Notes: generated by a model from the letters alone, not told the origin. DNA of 64,000 bases from Micropruina glycogenica (GCF_900289045.1 NZ_LT985188.1:3596001-3660000), one strand, 5' to 3'; positions 44,832-55,327 are shown, counted from the stretch's first letter. Translations and numbers: made by a program.

Positions 44832-45176
44832 TCAATCCGGCGGAAAGTGGCGCACGGAGAACCCCTTCAACAGCGGTTCGGCCGAAGCCCCACCGCGCAT
44901 GAGGCTGGCCTGCAGCCCGTCCAGGCGGCCCAACAGCCAATTCGTGTCGAGGTCGGCGTAGCGGTCGTGGGCAGGGTTCACCTCGGTGCGCCGGTCGAAC
45001 AGTTCGTCCGCCTCGTCGAGCACCAGCGTCCAGCCCTTGCGCTCGGCCTCGTCGAACAGTTCGGCGAGAGCCTTCTCCGTCTCACCCGCGTACGTGCTGT
45101 GTACCCGGGCGAGATCAACCACGACGGCGATCGGTCGGTCACGCCGCCGACCACTCCGCTGGAGCCTTTCGACCAT
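44832..45176 (-). CDS. AAA+ ATPase fragment lacking Walker A
   Basis: 114 residues. VVVDLARVHSTYAGETEKALA and LFDEAERKGWTLVLDEADELF match the region from the second strand through Walker B of CDC48/FtsH-like AAA+ ATPases, followed by FDRRTEVNPAHDRYADLDTN and LLGRLDGLQASLM. No P-loop (GxxxxGK) precedes it in this frame, and the C-terminal lid is absent, so it cannot be a normal ATPase. It could be a remnant or a small domain that acts in trans. The start (ATG 45176) is uncertain; the frame is open for another 260 bp upstream. Confidence 0.5.
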   Translation of the reverse strand: MVERLQRSGRRRDRPIAVVVDLARVHSTYAGETEKALAELFDEAERKGWTLVLDEADELFDRRTEVNPAHDRYADLDTNWLLGRLDGLQASLMRGGASAEPLLKGFSVRHFPPD

Positions 45177-45363
45177 GCCCGTGAGCGTACGGCACTCGAA
45201 ACCATCGCCCGGCCGTGCGGCCGAACGACCGTCGATCGACGACCATTGGCGATCGAGGTGAATCGACGTGCCCCGTCGAACTTCTTCCGGTAGCTGGCTC
45301 CCACCCGGACCCAGCGTTGCGCTCATGACCCGCGCCGCCAACCACGTCGGAAAGGGCATCACC

Positions 45364-45811
45364 ATGCGGACGACGCTCAAGAGCCTGCGGCTCGCCATCG
45401 CCACGAGCATGCTGGCGATCCTCGCGCTCATCGCGCCCACCCAGCCCGCTCAGGCAACGCAGCAGTGCATCGGCACCACGACCAACGGCCACGGCGGCTC
45501 GAGCTTTGACGGCGACTGTGTGTTCATGAACGTCTGCACGGCCTACGACGGCCGCATCGTCGTTCAGTACTGGGGCAATCGCAACTTCGACTTCTACCAA
45601 CTGCGGTGGTCGCGCCCCGGCCGGGCCGAGACTCAGAGCCTCGTGCGAGGCAGCGGCAGGGCCGGAAGCCGGTGGGCACTGAGCAACGCGTGGGAGAACA
45701 CCCCTACACGTTGAAGGTGCAGGCTGCTACAGCCGGTTGCTGGGGTCGTCCGACTGCACCTGGTGGCAGTCGGTGACCTACGTCAAGTGGGCACCGGCCC
45801 GACGAGGGTAG
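45364..45811 (+). pseudogene. Small secreted protein with one frameshift
   Basis: ATG 45364 (MRTTLKSLRLAIATSMLAIL) opens a Sec signal peptide ending PTQPAQA, then a 90-residue mature part rich in Gly, Asn and aromatic residues. The frame stops at 45712-45714, but a one-base shift in the CCCC run near 45706 continues into GAGCYSRLLGSSDCTWWQS and VTYVKWAPARRG with a stop at 45809-45811. The extension resembles the end of the partial protein at 1-261. Either a pseudogene or a one-base sequence error. Confidence 0.5.
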
Positions 45812-45947
45812 TCACGATCAAGCATCCAGACCGTCGGGATCGATGAGGTGCGACCTCTCGGTTCCGATGGTCTGGCCACCGATCGGCATCGTCGTCGGCC
45901 TGTCGGTTTGCCATCGTCCGACCCCCGGTCGCTAACCTCGCTGACCT

Positions 45948-46007
45948 ATGCGTCCTTCCCCCGCCCGCTCCGGCCTGCCCACCCTCGTGCGGCCAGGGCG
46001 TCGATGA
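45948..46007 (+). CDS. 19-codon leader ORF coupled to the helicase gene
   Basis: ATG 45948 opens MRPSPARSGLPTLVRPGRR and stops at TGA 46005-46007, which overlaps the helicase ATG (ATGA). A TAACCT hexamer (45933-45938) lies 9 nt before this ATG. The helicase start has no SD, so reinitiation after this leader would explain its translation. The leader is Arg/Pro-rich; attenuation is possible but unproven. Confidence 0.4.
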   Translation: MRPSPARSGLPTLVRPGRR

Positions 46008-47743
46008 GCCACTCAGCGATCGAGCGGCTGTCGCCGTCGTACCCGGGGCGTGCGCCGTGGGGCACTTCGGCCAAGCTGCGCGCCTGGCAAGAAGAAGCCC
46101 TGCAGAATTACTTGGACGCTGCGCCCACCGACTTTCTGGCCGTCGCAACACCCGGCGCCGGCAAGACCACGTTCGCGCTGCGGGTGGCGGCCGAACTGCT
46201 GCACGAGCGCACGGTGAAGAAGCTGATCGTGGTGGCCCCCACCGAGCACCTCAAGGTGCAGTGGGCCGACGCCGCCGCGAAGGCGGGCATTCAACTCGAC
46301 CCCGGTCTCAGCGCCCGCAAGGGTAGGTCGAAGCAGTTCGACGGGGTGGCCGTCACCTATGCCGGAGTGGCCGCCGCGATGCTCAGCTACGAGGCGATGG
46401 TGGCCCGCGAACCCACCCTGGTGATTCTCGACGAGGTGCACCATGCGGGCGACGCGCTCAGTTGGGGCGACGCCGCGCGTGAAGCGTTTCGCCTTGCCAA
46501 ACGGCGCTTGGCGCTCACCGGTACGCCGTTTCGCAGCGATGCGAACCCGATACCCTTCGTCACCTACGACGAGTTGCCCGGCGGTGGCCGCATCAGCCGG
46601 GCCGACTACACCTACGGCTACGCCGACGCGTTGCGCGACCACGTGGTGCGGCCGGTGGTGTTCATGAACTACGGCGGCCCGATGCGCTGGCGCACCAAGT
46701 CGGGCGACACCATCGGGGTCAACCTGGGCGAGGCGTCCACCAAGGACATCACCGCACAGGCCTGGCGCACCGCGCTCGACCCGAAGGGCGAGTGGGTTTC
46801 GGCGGTGCTCGCCGCGGCCGATCGTCGGCTCACCGAGGTGCGGCGCCACCTGCCCGACGCCGGAGCCCTGGTGATCGCGTCGAACCAGACCCATGCCCGC
46901 GCCTACGCCAAGGTGCTCACTGCGCTGACCGGCGAGCCACCCACCCTGGTGCTGAGCGACGACCCCGGCTCAAGCAAACGCATCGAGACCTTCGCCCAAG
47001 GCGACAGCCGCTGGATGGTCGCGGTACGCATGGTGTCCGAAGGTGTGGACGTGCCTCGGCTGGCGGTCGGCGTCTACGCCACCGCGACGTCCACTCCGTT
47101 GTTCTTCGCCCAGGCCGTCGGACGCTTCGTGCGCGCCAGACGGCGCGGCGAGGTGGCGACGGTGTTTCTGCCGACGGTGCCGATCGTGCTGGCCCACGCG
47201 TCCGCACTGGAACGCCAGCGCGACCACGTGCTGGGCCCGACCGGTGCCACCGAGGTGTGGGACGAGAGCGCGACGCTGCTGGCCGAGGCGAACCGCACCG
47301 AGAACGCGTCCGACGACTTGGAGGGCACGTTCGAGGCGCTGACGTCCGAAGCCACGTTCGACCACGTGCTGTTCGAGTCGCAGCAGTTCGGCATGCACGC
47401 CGTGCCCACCTCTGACGACGAGGCCGACTACCTGGGCCTGCCCGGTCTGCTCGAAACCGACCAGATCACCCACCTGCTGCGCGAACGCCAGCGCCGCCAA
47501 GTGGGCCGGCACGACCGGGCCGAGAAGCGCGAGAAGGTGCCGCCTGAGCAGTCATTGGCCCGCGCGCTCGAAAGCCTGCGCAAGCAGCTCAACTCGCTGG
47601 TCGCCCAATACGCGCGTAGCCGTGGCGTACCGCACAGCCACGTGCACGCCGACCTGCGCCGCCAATGCGGCGGCACGCCCCTGGCCCGGGCCACCAGCGA
47701 ACAGGTGGAGCAGCGCATCGCCCTGATTCGCACGTGGGTCTGA
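46004..47743 (+). CDS. DEAD/DEAH-box superfamily 2 helicase
   Basis: 579 residues from ATG 46004. SF2 motifs: Q-like LRAWQEEALQNYL, I ATPGAGKTTFALRVA, II VILDEVHHAGD, III LALTGTPFRSD, V MVSEGVDVPRLAVG and VI QAVGRFVRARRRGE. This is the ComFA/UvrB-like (RAD25-type) helicase group; the C-terminal 150 residues (LRKQLNSLVAQYARSRGVPH) may bind nucleic acid. Function is likely DNA repair or restriction-related; no partner gene is adjacent. Confidence 0.85.
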   Translation: MSHSAIERLSPSYPGRAPWGTSAKLRAWQEEALQNYLDAAPTDFLAVATPGAGKTTFALRVAAELLHERTVKKLIVVAPTEHLKVQWADAAAKAGIQLDPGLSARKGRSKQFDGVAVTYAGVAAAMLSYEAMVAREPTLVILDEVHHAGDALSWGDAAREAFRLAKRRLALTGTPFRSDANPIPFVTYDELPGGGRISRADYTYGYADALRDHVVRPVVFMNYGGPMRWRTKSGDTIGVNLGEASTKDITAQAWRTALDPKGEWVSAVLAAADRRLTEVRRHLPDAGALVIASNQTHARAYAKVLTALTGEPPTLVLSDDPGSSKRIETFAQGDSRWMVAVRMVSEGVDVPRLAVGVYATATSTPLFFAQAVGRFVRARRRGEVATVFLPTVPIVLAHASALERQRDHVLGPTGATEVWDESATLLAEANRTENASDDLEGTFEALTSEATFDHVLFESQQFGMHAVPTSDDEADYLGLPGLLETDQITHLLRERQRRQVGRHDRAEKREKVPPEQSLARALESLRKQLNSLVAQYARSRGVPHSHVHADLRRQCGGTPLARATSEQVEQRIALIRTWV

Positions 47744-47916
47744 CTGCCGTCGTCCTCACCTGTCATCGTGACGAACGTCAGGATCTTCGCGCGCACTGCG
47801 ACAGGACTCGCGCAAACAACGCCGTTCCAAGACCCGCCGAAGAAAGTGGGCGCACACCTGCCACGCCGGCCCCCCTTCGCGCGTCGGTAACCTAAGACCT
47901 ACCTGATCGGAGTGTC

Positions 47917-49395
47917 ATGCGTCGCACACCTCGACGAGCCTCCCGCGTGAACCGCCGGAGCCTGCCGGCTCTGCTCACAGCACTCGCCGCGTTGACCGGT
48001 TGGCTGATGGGGCCGAGCACTCCTGCCCGTGCCGTCGACTGCGAGTACCCCGCCTTCGGCGACATCAACGCCGACGGACAACCCGAACTTGCGGTGGGCG
48101 TACCCACGGCAGCTGACGGCAAGGGCGCGGTCGACATCTACTACGACCGCACTCTGCCGCCCACCCGGTACACCGCCGCGTCCCTCGGCTTCACGCCCAG
48201 CGCGATCGGCGAGGGGTTCGGCAGTTCCGTGCTGATTCGCGACCTGGACGGCGACGGCTGCAGCGAACTGATCGTCGGCGCGCCGCACGCCGACACGGGT
48301 GCCGGACGGGTGTACGTCGCCAGGGGCACTCCCAGCGGACTCGCCACCACACCCACGTGGCCGGTGTTGCGTTCGCCGGCGACGTCCGCCGCGTTCGGGG
48401 CCGCCCTGACCTCGACCTATACCGCCGATCGGCGGTTCGTGCTGCTCATCGGCGCACCGAGCTACGACGAACCTGCCGCCGAATCGGGCGCGATCTACCT
48501 GGTGACAACCGATGACGCCACGGGTGCGCTCAGTACCCCGATCGCCATCACCCAAGACACCCCGGGCATACCGGGCGCGTCGGAACAGGGCGATCGGTTC
48601 GGCTCGGTCTTGAACGGCAACATCGTCGGTGTTCCCGACGAAGACATCGGTACAGCCGTCGACGCCGGTTCGATCGTGCGTTTGCTCATCAAGTCGGTGA
48701 GCCCCACGCTCAGCATCAGCGGTCAGGCCTGGAACCAGAACAGCTCCGGAGTATCGGGCACCGCCGAGACCGACGACCGGTTCGGAGCGGCGCTGTCGGG
48801 CGGCTACTACCTGCTGGTCGGGGTGCCGGGTGAGAATGTCGGCTCGCTCGTCGACGCCGGCATGGTGCACCTGTTCCAGCAGCCCGACATGAACGGCGCA
48901 GCCGGCTTTCGCCAACTCAAGTCGTACACGCAGGACTCCGCCGGCGTGCCGGGCAAGTCCGAGGCCCACGACGGGTTCGGTACCGCCGTTGCGATCGGCT
49001 ACCTGGAGTCGGGCGAGAGCGGTTGGAACCTGTGGATCGGCTCACCGGGCGAAACCATCAACGGCGTGCTGCACGCGGGGTCGGTGACCCGGCTCGCTTT
49101 CGGTGGGTCGCGGCTGCCCACCACCAGCCTCTATGCCGGCCACGGCCTGCCCGGAACCCTCCAGCGGCAGACCATCATCGGCAGAACCCTCGGCGTGGTC
49201 GGCGACGACTACATCATGGAGGAGGACGGCTCCACGAGCCTGCTGATCGGGGCACCGTTCACTGATCGCGACGGCAAGGTGACCGCAGGCATCGTCATCT
49301 TCTCGCGCTACTCGTTCGGTTCGGGTCCGCGCAGCGTGGTGCTGGCCAGCACGGCCGTGGAGCAGGAACTCTACGGATCGGTGTTCGGCGGCTGA
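47917..49395 (+). CDS. Secreted FG-GAP (integrin-like beta-propeller) repeat protein
   Basis: 492 residues with a twin-Arg-like, basic signal peptide (RRTPRRASRVNRRSLPAL) cleaved after ARA. It contains about seven FG-GAP blades, each with a calcium-type loop or GxGxxV/LLIGAP signature: FGDINADGQPELAVGVP, IRDLDGDGCSELIVGAPHAD, FVLLIGAPSYDEP, YYLLVGVPGENV, LWIGSPGETI, LLIGAPFTD. A cell-surface or secreted adhesion-type or lipase-type propeller; no catalytic residues recognised. Confidence 0.85.
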   Translation: MRRTPRRASRVNRRSLPALLTALAALTGWLMGPSTPARAVDCEYPAFGDINADGQPELAVGVPTAADGKGAVDIYYDRTLPPTRYTAASLGFTPSAIGEGFGSSVLIRDLDGDGCSELIVGAPHADTGAGRVYVARGTPSGLATTPTWPVLRSPATSAAFGAALTSTYTADRRFVLLIGAPSYDEPAAESGAIYLVTTDDATGALSTPIAITQDTPGIPGASEQGDRFGSVLNGNIVGVPDEDIGTAVDAGSIVRLLIKSVSPTLSISGQAWNQNSSGVSGTAETDDRFGAALSGGYYLLVGVPGENVGSLVDAGMVHLFQQPDMNGAAGFRQLKSYTQDSAGVPGKSEAHDGFGTAVAIGYLESGESGWNLWIGSPGETINGVLHAGSVTRLAFGGSRLPTTSLYAGHGLPGTLQRQTIIGRTLGVVGDDYIMEEDGSTSLLIGAPFTDRDGKVTAGIVIFSRYSFGSGPRSVVLASTAVEQELYGSVFGG

Positions 49396-49397
49396 GC

Positions 49398-49558
49398 GAC
49401 CGTCTGGTTGAGCGTGTCGAAACCCCGGCGGACCGAGGTCTCGACGAGATCGACCAGCGATTGTGGTTGACCGTGTTGAAACCCGTGGGGGTCTGCTGGT
49501 TGAGCGTGTCGAAACCCCTACCGACCCCGGTCTCGACGAGCTCGACCGGCGCGAGGCT
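49398..49558. repeat. Cluster of GTCTCGAC/GCTCGACC and TTGAGCGTGTCGAAACC repeats
   Basis: Within 160 bp: GGTTGAGCGTGTCGAAACCC at about 49413 and again near 49497, GTTGACCGTGTTGAAACCC near 49466, and GGTCTCGACGAGATCGACC and GGTCTCGACGAGCTCGACC near 49437 and 49528. They alternate as facing half-sites between two convergent genes. Confidence 0.65.
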
Positions 49559-49565
49559 GACCCAT

Positions 49566-50399
49566 TCACCCGCCGGCGATCAGCCCAACCCCGACGAACG
49601 CCAGCACGACGCCGGCGATCTGCACCGGCTTCATGCGTTCATGCAGAATCACCGCCGCCAAGCCCACCGTCACCACCGGGTAGAGCGCCGACAACACTGC
49701 GGTGATCGACAACAACCCCATGGTGGTGGCGAACCCGAGCAGGGCGTTCGCCGTAACGTCACCCAGCCCCAGCAGCGCGAGCTTGGGCAGGTCGCCCGGT
49801 CGCACGCCCCCGACGCTGCGCAGCACAATCGCGGCGACGCCGAACGCCGCCACGCTGGCGCTGCGCATGCCCACCATGGTGAACATCGGCGAGCTGGCCG
49901 AGCCGCGCGCGATGGCCAACATGGTGATACCGAAGCCCACCGCGGCAGCCAGCGCGTACCAGATCGCCTGCTGTTTCACGTGCTGCTCGCCGCGCAACTC
50001 GGGCCCGCTGGCCAGCACGGCACCCGTGATCGCCGCAACGATGCCGGCCACCTGCAGGGTTCGCGGCTGTTCACCCGCGGCAAACCCGGCGATCACCGGA
50101 ATCGACACCGCCAGCGCGCTGATCGGCGACACCACGCCGACGGTGCCGAAGGCGAGCGCCCGATAGAAGCAGACCAGCGCCCCCGAGCCGGCCAGTCCGG
50201 CGACGATGGCCCAGCCGATCCAACCCGACGAGGTGGGGGCCGGCATGAAGGGCAGCAGCACCAGCAACGCCACCAGCGAACATGCCTGAGACACCCCGAC
50301 CACGGCCGCGGACGGCAGCCGGCGGCTCAACATGCCGCCGGAGAAGTCGGCGACACCCCAGGTGAGCGCCGAACCGAGGGCGAGCAGCGGGCCGATCAC
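49566..50399 (-). CDS. EamA/DMT-family transporter
   Basis: 277 residues with ten predicted membrane helices in two five-helix EamA repeats (LGSALTWGVADFSGGMLSRR; YALAAAVGFGITMLAIARGS). Drug/metabolite transporter superfamily; substrates include amino acids and metabolites. Ends with LHERMKPVQIAGVVLAFVGV, the normal C-terminus of the family. It follows the APC permease by 54 bp on the same strand and may be cotranscribed. Confidence 0.88.
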   Translation of the reverse strand: MIGPLLALGSALTWGVADFSGGMLSRRLPSAAVVGVSQACSLVALLVLLPFMPAPTSSGWIGWAIVAGLAGSGALVCFYRALAFGTVGVVSPISALAVSIPVIAGFAAGEQPRTLQVAGIVAAITGAVLASGPELRGEQHVKQQAIWYALAAAVGFGITMLAIARGSASSPMFTMVGMRSASVAAFGVAAIVLRSVGGVRPGDLPKLALLGLGDVTANALLGFATTMGLLSITAVLSALYPVVTVGLAAVILHERMKPVQIAGVVLAFVGVGLIAGG

Positions 50400-50453
50400 G
50401 GGTGCCGGCCCTTCAGCTGGGCGCCGCCAGGTGCTGCCGGCGGGCGATCACCC

Positions 50454-51986
50454 TCACGAATGGTCGTCGGACGGCCGCGGACCGTGCCCCTCAGCCATCG
50501 CTTGCTCGATGTCGTGCGGCAACGCCTTCCCGGTGGACAGGCGGGCATTGCGGTAACCGTAGGCGAAGTAGACCACGATGCCGATGGCCAGCCAGATCAG
50601 GAACCGCAACCAGGTCTCGATGGACAGGTTGAGGGTCAGGTAGAAGCAGATCACAGCGGACAGGATCGGCAGCACCGGCGACCACGGCACCTTGAAGGCC
50701 CGCGGCAGGTCTGGCCGCTGCCGGCGCAGTACCACCACTGCTATCGACACCAGGATGAACGCGGTCAGGGTGCCGATGTTCACCATCTCTTCCAGCACGC
50801 CGATCGGGGTCAACCCGGCGGTGACGGCGCAGACCACGGTGACGATGATGGTGATCTTCCACGGGGTGCGGAACTTGGGGTGCACGCTGGCGATCCCGAT
50901 CGGCAGCAGGTTGTCGCGCGACATGGCGAAGATGATGCGGGTGGCGCCGATCATCAGGGTGAGCACCACCGTGGTCAGGCCGGCCACCGCCCCGGCCGAG
51001 ATCAGCGTCGCCATCCAGGTCTGGCCGTGATGAACGAAGGCGCTCGCCAGCGCGGCCTTCGGGTCGATGTCGGCGTAGTTCACCATGCCGGTCACCACCA
51101 CCGCGACCGCGCAATACAGGATCGTGCAAATGGTCAGCGAGGCGATGATCCCGATCGGCAGGTCCTTCTGCGGGTTGTGCGCCTCCTCGGCCGTGGTGGC
51201 CACCACGTCGAAGCCGATGTAGGCGAAGAACACCAGCGCCGCGCCGGCAAACACGCCGCTCCAGCCGAAGGCGGTGGGGGCCGCTCCGGTCAGCCACTGC
51301 AGCAGCGGTTGGGTCCAAGAGAAACCGGTCGCCGAAGCCTCCGCCGCGGCGGCCGGGGGGATGAAGGGGGTGTAGTTGGCCGGGTTGATGAACATGATGC
51401 CGGCCACGATCACGAACAGCACGATGAAGAGCTTCACACCGACCAGCACCAGATTGACCCGCATCGATTCCTTGATGCCGATGGTGATCAGCGCGCCCAA
51501 CGCGACAATCAGCAGCACGGCGGGCAGGTCGATCACGCCGCCGTAGCCGATGGCGGCCGGAATCGGCATGCCGAGCTTCTCCATCAGCACCCCGAGGTAG
51601 GCGCTCCAGCCTTGGGCGACCACCGAGGCGCCGAGGAACATCTCCAGGATCAGGTCCCAGCCGATGATCCAGGCCAGCAGCTCGCCCAGCGAGGCGTAGC
51701 TGAAGGTGTAGGCCGAACCCGACACCGGAACGGTCGAGGCGAACTCGGCGTAGCACATGGCCGCCAGGGCGCAGCAGACGGCGGCGACGATGAAGCTGAG
51801 CACGATCGCCGGCCCGGTCATCTGGTGAGCGACCCGTCCGGTCAGGGTGAAGATACCCGCGCCGATCACGACGCCGACGCCGAAAACGGTCAGATCAAGA
51901 GCGGTCAGTGACTTCTTGAGTTGGTACTCCGGTTCGTCGGTGTCGGCGATCGATTGCTCGATCGACTTGGTTCGCATGATGCTCAT
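50454..51986 (-). CDS. APC-superfamily amino acid permease (cationic amino acid transporter-like)
   Basis: 510 residues from ATG 51986, chosen because GGAGG lies 6 nt upstream. About 12-14 membrane helices; LTVFGVGVVIGAGIFTLTGR is the helix-1 unwound GxG segment, and FFAYIGFDVVATTAEEAHNP the conserved CAT-family motif. It imports amino acids, probably cationic or branched-chain types, by proton symport. The YggT-like tail and long loops fit CAT rather than CycA type. Confidence 0.9.
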   Translation of the reverse strand: MSIMRTKSIEQSIADTDEPEYQLKKSLTALDLTVFGVGVVIGAGIFTLTGRVAHQMTGPAIVLSFIVAAVCCALAAMCYAEFASTVPVSGSAYTFSYASLGELLAWIIGWDLILEMFLGASVVAQGWSAYLGVLMEKLGMPIPAAIGYGGVIDLPAVLLIVALGALITIGIKESMRVNLVLVGVKLFIVLFVIVAGIMFINPANYTPFIPPAAAAEASATGFSWTQPLLQWLTGAAPTAFGWSGVFAGAALVFFAYIGFDVVATTAEEAHNPQKDLPIGIIASLTICTILYCAVAVVVTGMVNYADIDPKAALASAFVHHGQTWMATLISAGAVAGLTTVVLTLMIGATRIIFAMSRDNLLPIGIASVHPKFRTPWKITIIVTVVCAVTAGLTPIGVLEEMVNIGTLTAFILVSIAVVVLRRQRPDLPRAFKVPWSPVLPILSAVICFYLTLNLSIETWLRFLIWLAIGIVVYFAYGYRNARLSTGKALPHDIEQAMAEGHGPRPSDDHS

Positions 51987-52469
51987 GGAGGCCTCCGGGG
52001 GGAAATGTTCAGTTGTGTGAATAGTCACAGGCTCATCAGTGAGTCGTCACAAGTTAGTACGGGTACCGCGCAGCCCCTACCCGAAGCGTCCAACACGTGG
52101 GCTTTGAGCCGTACGCGCCCGGCATTCGTCCGTGAGCCAGATTGGGGACGGTTCTACTTCTGGCTCAGGGGACGGTTCTACTTCTGGCTCAGGATGCGGC
52201 GGCCGCACGTGATCTTGATGGGGCCCGCCGGACGTGTCACCCGGTTGCCCTGGGCATGAGTTGGTTCCTATCTGACGCCAACCGAGCGCCCGAACACCTG
52301 ACCCGAGTGCGCTGGCGTGAGTTGGGGACCGTTTCCATCTCGCGCCAAACTGGACGGCCGAACACTTGCCCTGAGTCCACCGCTCGAAGCACCCACCAAG
52401 GGGTGGTTCAGGGCGTTGACCGGGGCGTGCCGCTGTCGACCAACACCGCTGACACCTAACCTTGGCCGC
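51987..52469. other. Gene-free spacer with repeats
   Basis: 483 bp between divergent genes. It contains the two-copy GGGGACGGTTC tandem (52144-52191), a related GGGGACCGTTTCC near 52324, and a second repeated phrase around GCCCGAACACCTGACCC (about 52289) and GCCGAACACTTGCCCTG (about 52358). The last 15 nt hold the -10 TAACCT (52457-52462) for the GTPase gene. No gene is seen. Confidence 0.6.
52144..52191. repeat. Two tandem 24-bp GGGGACGGTTC units
   Basis: Two identical 24-bp units, each beginning GGGGACGGTTCTACTTC and ending TGGCTCA. The unit start is that of the family at 9.5, 27.7 and 62.2 kb. Confidence 0.75.
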
Positions 52470-53600
52470 GTGACTCAGTGGTTCACCGAAGCATTCCGTT
52501 CAGAGTTCGAGAAGCAGGCCGCGCAGCTCGGACGGTTCAACCTCGCCGTCTTCGGCAAGACCGGCGTGGGCAAGTCCACCCTGATCAACGCGATCTTCGG
52601 CGAGCCGGTGGCCGCCACCGGCATCGGCGACCCGGTCACGCTCGACACCCACCTGTACCTCGACACCCGTGGCACGCTGGGGCTGATCGACACCCGCGGT
52701 CTCGAGATCGGACGCGACGACGGCGAGCTGATCAAAGAGGTCACCAAGTACGTCAAGCAGATGCGTACCAAGCCGGTGGCCGAACAGATTCACGTGGCCT
52801 GGTACTGCGTGCGCGGAATGGACCGCCGGTTCGAAGAGGTCGAAGGCACCTTCATTCGCACCCTGCACGACCTGGGCATACCGGTTCTGATGGTGTTCAC
52901 CCAGGTGCCGATGCGCGAGGGCCAGTACCACCCTGACGCGGTCGAGTTGGCCCGGCTGATCGAGGCCAAGCAGTTGCCCATCGTCGGCGGCCGTCCGTTC
53001 ATGACCTACGCGATGAGGGACCAGTTCACCGGTCAGCCGCCCTACGGCTTGATGGACGTGTTACAGGCCACCTTTCACGTTGTTCCTGAAGCGGTCCAAG
53101 GAGCCCTCACCGCAGCCCAGACGATCGATCTGGCGGCGAAACAAGCCGCAGCCCAACGACACATCAACGCGACGGTAGCGGCCGCCGCCGGTGCTGCCGC
53201 GGTGCCGATTCCGTTCTCGTCGGCCGCGCTGCTGGTGCCCATGCAGTTGGCCATGATGGGCCGCATCGCGCACCTGTACAAAGTGCCGTTCGACCGGGCT
53301 GCGCTGCTGGCCGCGGCGTCCACCGGCATCGCCACCTCGCTCGGACGCACCGCGGCCGCGAACCTGCTCAAGTTCATTCCAGGTGCCGGCAGCATCGCCG
53401 GGGGCGTGATCAACGCGTCCGTCGCGTCGGGCTTCACGCTGGCGATGGGTCAGTCGTGGCTCACCGTCTGCCAGCGGGCCGCCGCCGGCAAGCTGCCCAC
53501 CACCGTCGAGGGCGTGATCGACTCGGCCGCGGTGAAGCACCTGTTCGAAGAGGAGTTCCGCAAGCGCATGCCGACGATCCGCAAGAAGGACGAGCAGTAA
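52470..53600 (+). CDS. GTPase with C-terminal DUF697 membrane domain
   Basis: 376 residues from GTG 52470, with TAACCT 7 nt upstream (leaderless). Ras-like G domain: G1 VFGKTGVGKSTLINAIFG, G3 GLIDTRGLEIGRDDGE, and an LMVFTQVP segment where G4 is expected (NKxD not evident). Residues about 200-340 are Ala-rich hydrophobic segments of DUF697 (PIPFSSAALLVPMQLAMMGR). Similar proteins are dynamin/IRG-like or YcjF-like membrane GTPases; role unknown. The missing NKxD is shared by several of these. Confidence 0.8.
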   Translation: MTQWFTEAFRSEFEKQAAQLGRFNLAVFGKTGVGKSTLINAIFGEPVAATGIGDPVTLDTHLYLDTRGTLGLIDTRGLEIGRDDGELIKEVTKYVKQMRTKPVAEQIHVAWYCVRGMDRRFEEVEGTFIRTLHDLGIPVLMVFTQVPMREGQYHPDAVELARLIEAKQLPIVGGRPFMTYAMRDQFTGQPPYGLMDVLQATFHVVPEAVQGALTAAQTIDLAAKQAAAQRHINATVAAAAGAAAVPIPFSSAALLVPMQLAMMGRIAHLYKVPFDRAALLAAASTGIATSLGRTAAANLLKFIPGAGSIAGGVINASVASGFTLAMGQSWLTVCQRAAAGKLPTTVEGVIDSAAVKHLFEEEFRKRMPTIRKKDEQ

Positions 53601-53625
53601 CACCCACCGTCATCTCGGCGCACCC

Positions 53626-53785
53626 CGTCATCCCGGCGCACGCCGGGATCCGCGTGACGCAGGCTCGCCGACCCATGGAACCGTCATCCCGGCGCACGCC
53701 GGGATCTGCGTAACGCAGGCTCGCCGACCCATGGAACCGTCATCCCTACGCAGCCCCCCGTCATCCCGGCGTCGGTCGGGATGAC
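53626..53785. repeat. REP-like palindromes in tandem 56-bp units
   Basis: Two 56-bp units (53626-53681, 53682-53737) each start with CGTCATCCCGGCGCACGCC, then GGGATC and a shared tail ACGCAGGCTCGCCGACCCAT. A partial unit (53738) and a further palindrome near 53759-53782 (CGTCATCCCGGCGTCGG, ends CGGGATGACC) follow. They lie between the GTPase gene and sdaA. Confidence 0.75.
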
Positions 53786-53886
53786 CTGGTGGTTGCGTCT
53801 GGTCACACTCACGACCCGGCACACCCCAGCACCGTTGCGACACTTGCAACTCTGGGCGGACGGCGACCGCAGCCGTACAGTGAATC

Positions 53887-55251
<1,365 letters not shown>

Positions 55252-55327
55252 CCCGTCTCCGTCCGCGAGATCGGTCATACCAATCTGTAGGAATCTGCCG
55301 AAGTACGACATGAGGTAGTAGTCCAGG

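Noticed and set aside
49461-51911. 816-codon open frame on the plus strand opposite the EamA and APC transporter genes
   Set aside because: His/Arg/Gly-rich composition with no domain, lying antisense to two well-supported transporters; a GC-driven shadow frame.
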